From assembly GCA_009746045.1 (NCBI GenBank), contig RPFO01001142.1, positions 1 through 28,133 of the forward strand: a stretch of DNA of 28,133 bases, given 5' to 3'. The position numbers and the translations under genes are program-made. This document shows positions 1-9,437 of this stretch, one piece after another. The notes below the pieces were generated by a model that made no database searches, was not told the DNA's origin, and worked only from the letters and a program-made list of their open reading frames with translations. Each line of letters begins with the position of its first letter. Positions within the stretch are counted from its first letter, which is position 1. This DNA comes from Mesostigma viride (taxonomy: Eukaryota > Streptophyta > Mesostigmatophyceae > Mesostigmatales > Mesostigmataceae).

Positions 1-1303
1 GAATCCCGGCCGTCTTCAATCCCATTGAGGTGAGCGACCTTGGTCGACGCGGACCTCTGCACGCTCGTCATCAGCATCCCATACGACGTCGAAACTCCCG
101 AGTCCTTCTATCCCCTCATGTTACAGGGTCAACGGCGCGGACATCGGGTATTTGAACGTCTACACCTCCCGCAAACGGGGACTTCAGAATCTCCCTGTTT
201 TTCCCTGTACCGCACCGCCCTGGAAAAGGGACATGACATGTTGGCATTCCCATCCCAGACCGTGACGTTCACTCTCCCGTCATACACTCTCCCTCCTCGA
301 AGGGAGGCCGGTGGCCACCACCCCGTCGACATCCGCCTGCGCCTGGTCAATACGCTCCTGGCGGCCACCCAGCTCACCGCCACCCACGTCAACCACATTC
401 AGGGGTTGAACTGATGTGGCGATCGAGTGCGAGAAGCGGGCGTCGTCATCAGCCGTCAGGTCGTCACTTAGCCCCCCTACTACCAGATGACGTACGTATA
501 CGTCAGCCAAAATCGCTCCCAGCGCCGCGCCCTCCTCCGTAAACATGTTCGTGCATCTCAAGACAGACGCGACAGTCGCTGCCCGGGCGCAGTGCCCGTC
601 GCGTACCAGGCTGGACGGCACACAGTTCGGCACGGCGGCTTTGGTGTCTGACTCACGAGGGGGGTGGGTCGAATTTGGCGACTGTACGGAAAAGTGCTGG
701 CCCACCCGGACCCTCGGGTATGATGTTCACAAAGAGGGTGCAGTACCTGTCCTTTCGAGATCCCGCCCAACGCGTGTTTGTGGACGGGCGGGCCGTTACC
801 GCCATCTTCCTTTGCCTTCTTCCTTGTCAGCGGGTCCCGCCGTCAAAGAGAGTACCACACGCCCTGCCGGCGTCACCAGCCTGCAACTAGAGGTCAGCAA
901 CTCCGGGCAGCCCTTCCGCACCCTGACAGTGGCGTCTGCCCGCTGTGTCGAGATGGCCGAGATCTACCTCGACCAGATCGTGCCCGCCGGAACACAGCGA
1001 ATTGGGCACTGAATATCCTGACCGACGCAAACGTCGATGTGACCAACGGCCAGGCCGAGCTCCCCGTCAGCGTGGATGGCACACAGTTCGGGACGTCCTC
1101 CTGACGCGACCGCCCAGGGACTAAAGATAGACCTCGGTGGGTTGTACAAGACGGTCCTTGACCACCCCTCCGCCGGCTACGACATGTTTACTAGGCCAGG
1201 GCAGGTGTTGGCGATTACAATCCCGCCAGGGTCTGTAACGGCGGACGGAGAGGTCGTGAACAACGAGGTGGCACTGTCCATCTATCTCATCTCTCCTATT
1301 TGA
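1..1303 (+). pseudogene. Broken 3' part of a repeat-domain virion surface protein
   Basis: Protein-like segments occur in all three plus frames, none longer than about 155 residues, and end at a TGA at 1301-1303. Two recognisable modules share an identical 14-base stretch, ggcacacagttcgg, near 617 and 1078 (both coding DGTQFGT), about 461 bp apart. The last module ends with ITIPPGSVTADGEVV, which matches the FTIPAGSYTIDGVVV module ending repeated in the next gene. The segment is therefore inferred to be the end of a related fibre or adhesin-like structural gene whose start lies outside the window. The frame changes every 100-200 bases, more often than in the neighbours, so real decay is plausible here. 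No catalytic motif is visible. Confidence 0.45.
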
Positions 1304-1365
1304 AACACCTGAATCCTAAAAAATCTCACCGGTGTTATAACTGAAGCATGTCACAAGCGGGGTCG

Positions 1366-3840
1366 ATCTCTGACCTTGGAGTGACTGCGGGGTCTTGGTA
1401 TGCAGGCACCTGGAGTACAGATGCTGTGGGTGTGGGGGGGATGCTTCCAATCGTGGACGTGAGCACTTCGGGAGGGGCGTTCAAGGATTGTTCTGTGACC
1501 TTGATATTGAGTATACCATGGGGCACCTCAGGTGCACGGATTGGTAACTATACTGGCAACCCCCCTCTCACTACCGCTTACGTAGATGGTGTTCCGCTTC
1601 AAGCTACCGCTGCATTTAGTCTGGGCACCGAGACGAATCGCGTTTCATCGGTTATCCTCGTGTTCGGCTACGTTTACAACACCGTTCGGGACGCCCCGGG
1701 TGGCTGGCTCATGGACCAGCCAGGGGACCACCCGAACCGCCTGACGTTCACGATACCAGCGGGGTCGTACACGATTGATGGTGTCGTGGTGGACAAGGCG
1801 GTCACCGGTTCGTCGCGCTTGTTGGTTGAACCCGAAGCACCACAGGCAGTCGGGACGATAGCCGACCTCGGAGCAACCGCGGCGTCCTGGTATGTGGGTA
1901 CTAACGAGACGACAGATGCCATGGGGAGCGGGCCTGGATTGCTCCCGGTCGTGGATGTGAGCGCTTCAGGATCCGCGTTCAAGGATCGTTCTGTGACCTT
2001 GTCTCTGGGCGTACCATGGGGCACCTCAGGCCGCGGATCGCCACGACGAGTTCGACTGTAGGCGTCACCGCGTACGTAGATGGCATTCCGATTCCAGCTA
2101 TCGTTCGCTTTAGAGTAGGACCGTATGACAGACCAGGACCATGGGGGAGGCATTCCTTGGTCAGCGTCTTGTTCGGCTATCTATACACCACCATTCGGGA
2201 CGCCCCGGGTGGCTGGCTCATGGACCAGCCAGGGGACCACCCGAACCTCCTGACGTTCACGATACCAGCGGGGTCGTACACGATTGATGGTGTCGTGGTG
2301 GACAAGGCGGTCACCGGTTCGTCGCGCTTGTTGGTTGAACCCGAAGCCCCCATGACGCCCGGGGCGGTATCTGACCTTGGAGCAACCGCTGCGTCCTGGT
2401 ATGTGGGTACATGGACGACAGATGCCATGGGGAGCGGGCCTGGATTGCTCCGGTCGTGGATGTGAGCGCTTCAGGATCCGCGTTCAAGGATCGTTCTGTG
2501 ACCTTGTCTCTGACCGTACCATGGGGCACCTCAGGCGCGCGGATCGCACCGACGAGTTCGACTGTAGGCGTCACCGCGTACGTAGATGGCATTCCGATTC
2601 CAGCTACCGTTAGCTTTAGAGTAGGGTATGACAGACCAGGGCCAGCGGGAAGGCATTCCTGGGTCGACGTGATGTTCGGCTACGTATTACACCACCGTTC
2701 GGGACGCCCCGGTGGCTGGCTCATGGACCAGCCAGGGAACCACCCGAACCTCCTGACGTTCACGATACCAGCGGGCTCATACACGATTGATGGTGTCGTG
2801 GTGGACAAGGCGGTCACCGGTTCGTCGCGCTTGTTGGTTAACCCGAAGCACCCCAGGCAGTCGGGACGATAGCCGACCTCGGAGCAACCGCGGCGTCCTG
2901 GTATGTGGGTACTAACGAGAACATAGATGCCATGGGGAGCGGCCTGGATTGCTCCGGTCGTGGATGTGAGCGCGTTCAAGATCGTTCTGTGATGTTGGTC
3001 CTAGACGTACCATGGGGCGCATGGGGCGCATCACACCATGATGCGCGGATCACACCAACGAGTTCGACCATAGGCGTCACCGCGGACGTAGATGGCATTC
3101 CGATTCCAGCTACCGTAGCCTATAGAAAGGGCGTTGATAGAGAAAACGGAAGGAATTCCTTTATCTTCTTGATGTTAGGCTACGTATACACCACCGTTCG
3201 GGACGCCCCGGGTGGCTGGCTCATGGACCAGCCGGGTGACCACCTCAACCTCATCACGTTCACGATACCGGCAGGGTCGTACACCCTGGACGGTGTGGTA
3301 GTCGACAAGCCATCACCGGTTCGTCGCGCTTGTCGTTCGAACCCAAAGCACCCCAGGCGGTCGGGACGATATCCGACCTCGGAGTGACAGAGGGGTCTTG
3401 GTACGCAAGCAGCTGGAAGACAGACGCCGCCGTAGGTGCGGGGGGGATGCTTCCGGTGGAAGTCACTTCGGAGTTCAAGGACAATATGGTGTCACTGTTC
3501 CTTCGCGTACCATGGGGCGCGTCCGGTGCTCGGATTGTCGGGCAAATCTGGCGTCCCTGTCCATTGCGGCTGACGTGGATGGAGTTCCGCTTCAAGTTAG
3601 CGCCGCGTTTTCCGAGGGTAACGAAAACGCGCCAAAGTCGTCACTCATATTCATGCTGGGATACGTTTACAACACCATTCGGGACGCCCCGGGGGGTTAA
3701 TGGACCAGCCGGAGGACCACCCCAACCTCTTCACCTTCACGATACCGGCGGGTTCGTACTCCCTGGACGGCGTCGTGGTCAACAGGGCCATCACCGCGTC
3801 CGCACGCCTGTCGTTTGGCGACATAGTTGATGTCCCCCGA
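1366..3840 (+). repeat. Five ~500-bp tandem coding repeats
   Basis: The anchor gggacgcccc (inside the codons for RDAPGGWLMDQPGDH) recurs at 1688, 2197, 2701, 3200 and 3681, giving periods of 509, 504, 499 and 481 bp. Units 1-4 are almost identical across their 3' halves, which implies recent duplication or gene conversion. Unit 5 is more divergent and has lost codons just after the anchor. Confidence 0.85.
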
Positions 3841-5375
3841 GGAGCCTGTCACGGACGGCACAATAGAAGACCTACCCCCATCTGACCGCCGCTTGGTTTC
3901 TTTTCGTGTCCCCCACGGACGACAAGGATGTCCGCGCCCGAGTTCCGGCGGCCTCGTTAGGGGCGGACGGCAAATGGGCATTGACGTCGCATGTGTACGA
4001 ATGGAAGACGAGCTGGACCTCGAGCAATGTTATTCTGCGCTCAGTTCTCTACCGTGCGCACCGTATCGAGAGGAAGCGTCCAGGCATTCGTATGGACCTG
4101 ATGGCGTCCAATGTGTCCATGCTCCAGGGGTGGACGCATTCGAAACGACTGGCACCGGCAAGGGCGCGATCACAACAGCGTACCTTCGCCTGGGTGACAT
4201 CAAGGCTCTTTTCATCCGAAAACGGCGTGGACGTGTTGACTAGTGTGAACAATATCCGCGTGACCCTTCCCGCGGGACTCTTAGAAGTGGAGGGGGTGGC
4301 CATAAACAAAGACGTGCGCATGACTTGGAACTTTGATACGTCCCCCGCGCCAACAGGCACGATCCAAGACCTTTCGACGTCCCTGTCAAGTGCCTACCTG
4401 GTTTTCCAATCTCCAACTGGCGCCTTGTACGGAACAGTGCCCGCTGCCTCCAAAGGTGCCGACGGTGTATGGTCCCTGAACACACCGGTGAGTGACTGGA
4501 AGTCCATTTACACATCTCGTCCTGATGCCGAGGTCGTGCTTGAACTGCAGTTTGAAACGCCCCCGCAGGCCGCACTGTCTCAAGGGGTGCCGAGGTTAAC
4601 ACTTTTGAGTGGGCGCTGGAGAACACGCCGGTGGCGTGTGCCCCTGAAGTGGACACCTTCTATGTTGCAGGGGGGCCACCACGGCCCGCTTCGTTTTGGG
4701 AAATATCAAGCAGCTAGCACGGTATGGCGACCCCGATGTCGTCATCCAGATCATGTCCCTGGATCACAACAACATCCGCGTGACGCTTCCAAGCGGGCTG
4801 ATCGAATTGGACGGGGTGGGAATCCCCCGCGACATCGTGATGACCTGGGACTTCGCCGCGTCCTCTGGCAGCGGCGTGCTGCTGGATGGGGGTGGGATCG
4901 TCAGGTACCTTCCGTACATGTGGAATAGGGGGCTGCGGACAGGCAAATGGATATTTGCAGATAAGATACCCCCCTCAACGATCAATGTCCGCCGAGAGGT
5001 GGCAGTCGATGTCGCCGCCCTTTGCCGCGACTCCAATACGATCAACCTGTTCACGGTGCGAGTGTGCTCCTGGAGTTGGGGTTTAATCTTCCCATCTCGA
5101 AACTGCAGTTAGCACCTACCGGAGTCGCATGGGAAGCCACACGACTGGGCGTGACGAAACGATTTACGGACGGTTTTCTGACAAAAGTGGACGGAGAAAA
5201 CAAGCTCCTTATCGACCTCGGAGACATTGCCGCAAAGTTGCAGCGGGTGGGGGTGGACCTGGCTGGCAGCGGAAACACGGTTTTGACGTTCACGATCCCG
5301 CCTCGGTGTTTCAGCATCGACTCTGTCACGTTCCCCGATTCCGTCTCGGGAATCGTAGAATTCGTCGGGTCGGGA

Positions 5376-5634
5376 AGCGCAGGCGGGACGGGGGCACGGG
5401 CGGGACGGGGCACAGGCGGGACGGGCGGAACAAGGGGGCACGGGCGGGACGGGGGCACGGGCGGGACGGGGGCAACAGGCGGAACAGGGGGCACGGGCGG
5501 GACGGGGGCACAGGCGGAACAGGGGCACGGGCGGGACGGGGGGCACAGGCGGAACAGGGGGCACGGGCGGGACGGGGGGCACAGGCGGAACAGGGGGCAC
5601 GGGCGGGACGGGCGGGACGGGGGGGGCAGGAGAG
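5376..5634 (+). repeat. Collagen-like Gly-Gly-Thr/Ala minisatellite
   Basis: Imperfect 18-bp units alternate between ggcacgggcgggacgggg and ggcacaggcggaacaggg, each coding Gly-Thr-Gly-Gly-Thr-Gly, that is Gly-X-Y triplets. Variable G-run lengths throw the frame, so the long open frames on either side enter and leave in different frames. The opposite-strand reading (proline-valine repeats) is a shadow. Collagen-like Gly-X-Y stalks are common in giant-virus fibre proteins. Confidence 0.8.
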
Positions 5635-6433
5635 ACGGACATTTTTTCGTACTTGTACGCGTTCAAGACGAAGCCCGACGGCATGCTGGTTGGGCCCGCG
5701 CCGTCCGCCCTGACAAGCTCGTTCGACCTGGTCCTCTACACCTCCAAGCCGGTCACCATCGACAAGAGCAAGATCGGGCTGAGAGTGGCTGAGGGAAACA
5801 CCCCCATCCTCGGGTTCGCAACCGGGGACTGGGTGTCCTCCACAGACAAGCAGACCCACACGCTTCCCTGCATCGGCTTCCCCAGCGCGCCCGCCACCGC
5901 CAGGCGCACGCTCACTCTGGCCCCGGTAAACCCGATGGGCGCCCCCACGGACGGGCTGGCGTTCACGGTCGTCAACAGCGATCCCGCGGAGAGGCACGCG
6001 TTCGGCACACACACGGTGGTGCTGCCCGCCCCGCGGCCGTTCTTCTCCGACATCGATTTCGTCGGCGCCGACGCGGGCGAGCGTCTGGACACGTACGTGC
6101 CAGAACGCTTTGCCGTCCGGTTCGTGCCGTCGGTCGAGTCCATAACGGGGTTCACAGCCTCGGACGTGCGGCTCCGGCACTTCGACTTCAAGACCAATAG
6201 GATCACCCCCGTGCCCCCCGTGGGCGAGGTCGCAAAGAGTTCGAATGGGGTGATGCGCTTGGTTTACAACCGCACATGGCCATCCCCTCTGGGCGCCGGC
6301 CTCCTCGTGCTGGATGTGGACACCGACCAGTTCGCGTACTCCGCCAGCGAGTCCAGGGGGAACGCGCCCGTCCTCGCCACACATTTACGTCGGGGGCTGC
6401 CCTTTTAGCCTCAGCAAAAAAAAAGTCTAGAAT

Positions 6434-6443
6434 CTATATATAC
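6434..6443 (+). promoter_or_regulatory. Putative capsid-gene promoter motif CTATATATAC
   Basis: The decamer lies 12 bases before the MCP1 ATG and recurs identically 14 bases before the MCP2 ATG (8281-8290). An A9 run (about 6416-6424) precedes it. Shared position and sequence before two paralogous capsid genes support a promoter or 5'-UTR role; no transcript data are available. Confidence 0.55.
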
Positions 6444-6455
6444 ACCACCGCCGCT

Positions 6456-8236
6456 ATGGGAAGTCACAGCATCATGGCCCTCCGCGCGAAGGGCACGCAA
6501 GACGTGTCGCTCATCGTGGACCCCGAGGTCACCTTCTTCAAGACCGTGTACCCGCGCCACACGAACTACGCCCTGGAGGACGCCGAGGTCACCCAGTCCG
6601 CCGGCATCGTCGGCTACGGCAGTCGGTCGAGTTCAAGCTGCCTCGCTCGGGAGACCTCATCACCAGGGTCATGGCCTACATCGAGGTGTGCGCTTTCGGC
6701 GCCTCGCTCATGTACTCCCCGTTCGCCAAGGACTTCGCCCGCATCCTCATCGATTACGTCGAGCTCGTGATTGGCGGATACTCCATCGAGAAGGTGACGG
6801 GCGACTTCATGCACGTGAACGACATCATGAGCAAGCGGGCCTTCGAGAGCAACGTCGACAACCTCCCCGTCGACCACGGGGGCAGCGTCACGGTGGACGA
6901 GCGCGGTAGGATCGTCGACTACTACCGCGGCGACGCCCAGCACGTCTACGTCCCGCTCGAGTTCACCTTCTGCAGGGACCCGGGTCTGGCGCTCCCCATC
7001 ATCGCCCTGCAGTACCACGACGTGATCGTGCGCGTGCAGTTCAACACAGCGGACAACATCTTCACGCGCTACTGGCGTCCGCACATGCCCGCGGGGCTGC
7101 AGACGGTGGCCCCCGCGATCGACTTCAGTGCGATCTCGACGAACCCCGCTAGGATGAAGAAGGTCATCGAGATGTTCGAGGAGCTGGACGGCGAGGGCGC
7201 GAAGTTCAACGTTCGCCATATCAGCACCAACAATGACAGGTTGTGGTCGGCGGGAGAACTCTACAGGTGGTTCAAGAGGACGTCCGCGACCTCACACCCA
7301 GCCTACCCGACTGGCACAACGACCGCCCCGCCCATGGGGTCGGCCTTCGCAAGGGGCACCGCGTACGTGACCGAGTGGAACACGTCCTACCCCCAGGGGG
7401 ACTCAAGGTAAGAAGCTGCTCACGGGTTTCTCGGTTATGTGGAGGGGCGAGGACCACGGCAACTACTACTCGATGACGGTGACCAGCGCGCAGATCCCGG
7501 CGACCCTTAACGCGCCCGACACCAACGCGCCCGCCGCGACCAACCCGCGCATCGACTGGATCGCAGCCCCCCCGTCGTTCGCCTGTAAGCTCCTGGTGCG
7601 CTACGTCTACCTGGACGACTTCGAGCGCCGCCAGTTCGCGCTCAACTCGCACGAGTACCTGATCACCGAGGTGCAGCGGATCCAGCAGCACGTCGGCGGC
7701 GAGAACGAGGTGACGCTCGACCTCAAGTTCAACCACCCCGTCAAGGAGATCCTCTTCTGGTACAAGCCCGCCAGTCTGGACTTCATCGACGCCAAGTACA
7801 GGGCGGACGCCGACTTCGCATACAACGGCTACTGGAAGTTCTGGAACGACCGCAGCGAGTTCGGAGACGGCCACCTGTTCACCTCCGCCAACCTCTCCCT
7901 AAACTCCCAGAACATGTTCGGAGAGGGGCGCGACCCCGTCTACTTCTCCTACCTGCTCCCCGCCGAGTTCCACACGCGCGTCGTCAAGGGCAGCAACGTG
8001 TACGTCATCCCCTTCGCCCTCGAGCCCGAGTCCTGGAAGCCCACGGGCACCGTGAACATGTCGCGCCTCGACAGCGTCAAGCTCATGCTCAAGGGGCTCG
8101 GAAAGACCTCGGGATCGGGATCGTGCCACGGGAGGGCGGCGGCGGCATCCTGCCGGGCACGATCGAGGTGTACGCCACCTCCTTCAACGTGCTGAAGATC
8201 GCGCAGGGCATGGGCGGCAAGCGGTTCGCCTCGTAA
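6456..8236 (+). pseudogene. Major capsid protein copy 1 (MCP1), three frameshifts
   Basis: Giant-virus double-jelly-roll major capsid protein, the subunit of the icosahedral shell. The start MGSHSIMALRAKGTQDVSL is followed by the diagnostic EVTFFKTVYPRHTNYA, then FTFCRDPGLALPIIALQYHDV, YVYLDDFERRQFA, SHEYLI, FNHPVKE, GRDPVYFSYLLP and NMSRLDSVKLMLKG, the normal order for the family. The protein ends MGGKRFAS at TAA 8234-8236. Three single-base shifts break it: near 6622 (probable loss of a G), near 7409 (probable extra A, creating a TAA) and near 8110. The intact length would be about 593 residues, longer than MCP2 because of an extra segment between the jelly rolls (about 7085-7560). All family motifs survive, so recent breakage or sequence error is more likely than old decay. 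Confidence 0.9.
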
Positions 8237-8280
8237 CCCCCGCCTCGGCGTGCTCCGGCCCAAATAAATAATCTTCGGTG

Positions 8281-8290
8281 CTATATATAC
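8281..8290 (+). promoter_or_regulatory. Putative capsid-gene promoter motif CTATATATAC (MCP2)
   Basis: Identical to the motif before MCP1 and 14 bases before the MCP2 ATG. The 45-base spacer after the MCP1 stop also holds AATAAATAA (about 8262-8270), which could serve as a 3'-end signal for MCP1. Confidence 0.55.
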
Positions 8291-8304
8291 GCTCCCCTCC
8301 CGCC

Positions 8305-8943
8305 ATGTCGCACGCGGTTCTGTCTCTCCGCGCCAAGGGCCCTCAGGACGCCATGCTGACCGTCTCCCCGGAGATCACCTTCTTCAAGAGCATGTACCCC
8401 CGCCACACCAACTTCGCCTTCGCCGACACCGAGGTCGTGCCCACCAGCGGCATCCCCGGGTTCGGCCGCATGGTCGAGTTCCAGCTGCCCCGGAGCGGCG
8501 ACCTCATCACCAAGGCCTACGTCTACGTGGAATTGCCCGCGTTGAGCGACTTTGGCACCCAGCCCCTCGGCAGGGCTTGGTGGAAGATGTTCGACCCCTT
8601 CTTCGACGACGTCGGCCGCGTCCTGCTCAAGAAGGTCGAGTTCCGCATCGGCGGGTACACCGTCGAGGAGACGACCGGCGAGTTCATGCACGTGTGGGAC
8701 CAGCTTTCGCGCGACCCGAGCACCAGCCACGTCGATTCCGTCCCCGCCCGGCACGGCGGCGTCATCCGCAAGTTTGGCGGCGGGCAAACCGGGAACAAGC
8801 CCACCTACCTGTACCTGCCCCTGCGCTTCTCCTTCTGCGCCGAGGAGGGCATGGCCCTCCCCATCATCGCCCTGCAGTACCACGACGCCCGCGTCCGCAT
8901 CCAGCTGGCCTCCAAGGAGGAGATCTTCACGCACCTCAGTTAG
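8305..8943 (+). pseudogene. Major capsid protein copy 2 (MCP2), 5' part cut by retrotransposon
   Basis: The N-terminal jelly roll of a second MCP: MSHAVLSLRAKGPQDAMLTV, then EITFFKSMYPRHTNFAF, LPRSGDLITKAYVYVELP, VEFRIGGYTVEETTGEFMH and FCAEEGMALPIIALQYHD. It aligns with MCP1 throughout but clearly differs from it. The frame is intact for 211 codons up to 8937. The next codons, AGT TAG, come from the first six bases of the inserted LTR, so the capsid frame stops at 8941-8943. The remainder of the gene resumes in the same phase at 17442. A start at ATG 8305 is preferred because of the promoter motif and the match to the MCP1 start. Confidence 0.92.
8933..8937. repeat. Target-site duplication acctc (left copy)
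   Basis: The five bases acctc immediately before the 5' LTR are repeated immediately after the 3' LTR at 17437-17441. Five bp is the usual duplication for Ty1/copia integrases. Confidence 0.9.
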
Positions 8944-9393
8944 ATGAGATGCTTAGGCTGACACACGGATTTCCGGCCTGCGCGCCGCGTATTGCCTACC
9001 GCGGCTGAGCGGGACACCTCAGTACAGTACGGCAGGGTGTACGGTACTGAGGTGTCATGTGGACCGATGTGCGGTTAGTGCCAGACTGTTCCTAGGTGCT
9101 AGTTCGACCCGCCAGGTCCGGTGTAGCCGGGCCTGACGGGCCGAGTCTTAGCTGGATGCTAGTGACGTGGTCGCATGGCATTGCAGTGTACACTTGTCCA
9201 CTGGTCGTGTGCTGCAGGTAGCACCGCCATAGGCATATAGGCGTAGCTCTGGGGAGTGCCACAGCACCCGAGTCTGCCCAGTTCCATTCTGAGCCCTCAG
9301 CTTTCATTGCTCTCTCATTGTATTATTGTAATACAATCATCATTCGCTCTCAGCTTTCGCAGTTGTTCGTCGTCCCTAGTTCTCCATCCAACT
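8938..9393 (+). repeat. 5' LTR (456 bp)
   Basis: Bounded by the imperfect inverted ends AGTTAGATG and CATCCAACT (8 of 9 positions complementary). It lacks the usual TG...CA ends. It contains two strong hairpins (9013-9056 and 9108-9140) and a perfect 8-bp inverted repeat, ttgtatta/taatacaa (9318-9336). No clear coding content; the 71-residue minus-strand frame is the same in both LTRs and looks spurious. Confidence 0.93.
9013..9056 (+). other. Strong hairpin in the LTR
   Basis: gacacctcagtac (9013-9025) and gtactgaggtgtc (9044-9056) are perfectly complementary over 13 bp. After one A-G mismatch, gtac pairs with gtac, leaving an 8-base loop. The 3' LTR has the same structure at 17056-17099. 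A second hairpin follows at 9108-9140 (14-base arms with two mismatches). Possible roles are RNA packaging, dimerisation or 3'-end formation; none is shown. Confidence 0.7.
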
Positions 9394-9405
9394 TGGACTG
9401 AAAAG
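9394..9405 (+). other. Putative tRNA primer-binding site
   Basis: TGGACTGAAAAG begins directly after the 5' LTR. TGG pairs with the CCA end of a tRNA, which is the usual place and start of a primer-binding site. I cannot say which tRNA would match, and it is not the initiator-methionine sequence common in copia elements. Confidence 0.5.
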
Positions 9406-9437
9406 TTCGATATTTTTTTTAAGCAAAAAAAAAAGAT

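Larger units (their letters stand above)
1348..6408 (+). pseudogene. Giant repeat-domain virion fibre/adhesin-like protein, multiply frameshifted
   Basis: Starts at ATG 1348 (MSQAGSISDLG), 45 bp after the previous stop and after an A-rich tract (ctaaaaaatctc), and ends at TAG 6406-6408. About eight modules of 160-170 residues follow one another. Each begins G(T/A)(I/V)xDL and ends FTIPAGSYTIDGVVV or a variant such as VTLPAGLLEVEGVAI. Modules 1-5 are nearly identical; modules 6-8 (about 3855-5375) are divergent. A Gly-Gly-Thr/Ala collagen-like region (about 5376-5634) then leads to a non-repetitive C-terminal domain (5640-6408). The beta-rich modules, collagen-like stalk and position beside capsid genes suggest a virion surface fibre; this is inference. 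At least eight frame changes are visible, most being one base lost from a G or C run relative to the sister repeat. If these are sequence errors the protein is about 1,680 residues. Confidence 0.6.

Noticed and set aside
1366-3840. CRISPR array or satellite DNA
   Set aside because: The ~500-bp repeats keep protein-coding character and homologous, more divergent modules follow in the same gene; no short repeat-spacer pattern exists.
5051-5684. Minus-strand proline-valine-rich proteins over the GC repeat
   Set aside because: They are the reverse reading of the Gly-Gly-Thr repeat; the plus strand has coherent coding sequence on both sides.
9100-9112. tagttcgaccc in the LTR as a tRNA or Pol III B box
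   Set aside because: Only one box-like segment is present, with no cloverleaf; it is part of the second LTR hairpin.
9092-9307. 71-residue minus-strand frame present in both LTRs (again at 17135-17350)
   Set aside because: Present twice only because the LTRs are identical; no motif, and it spans LTR hairpins.
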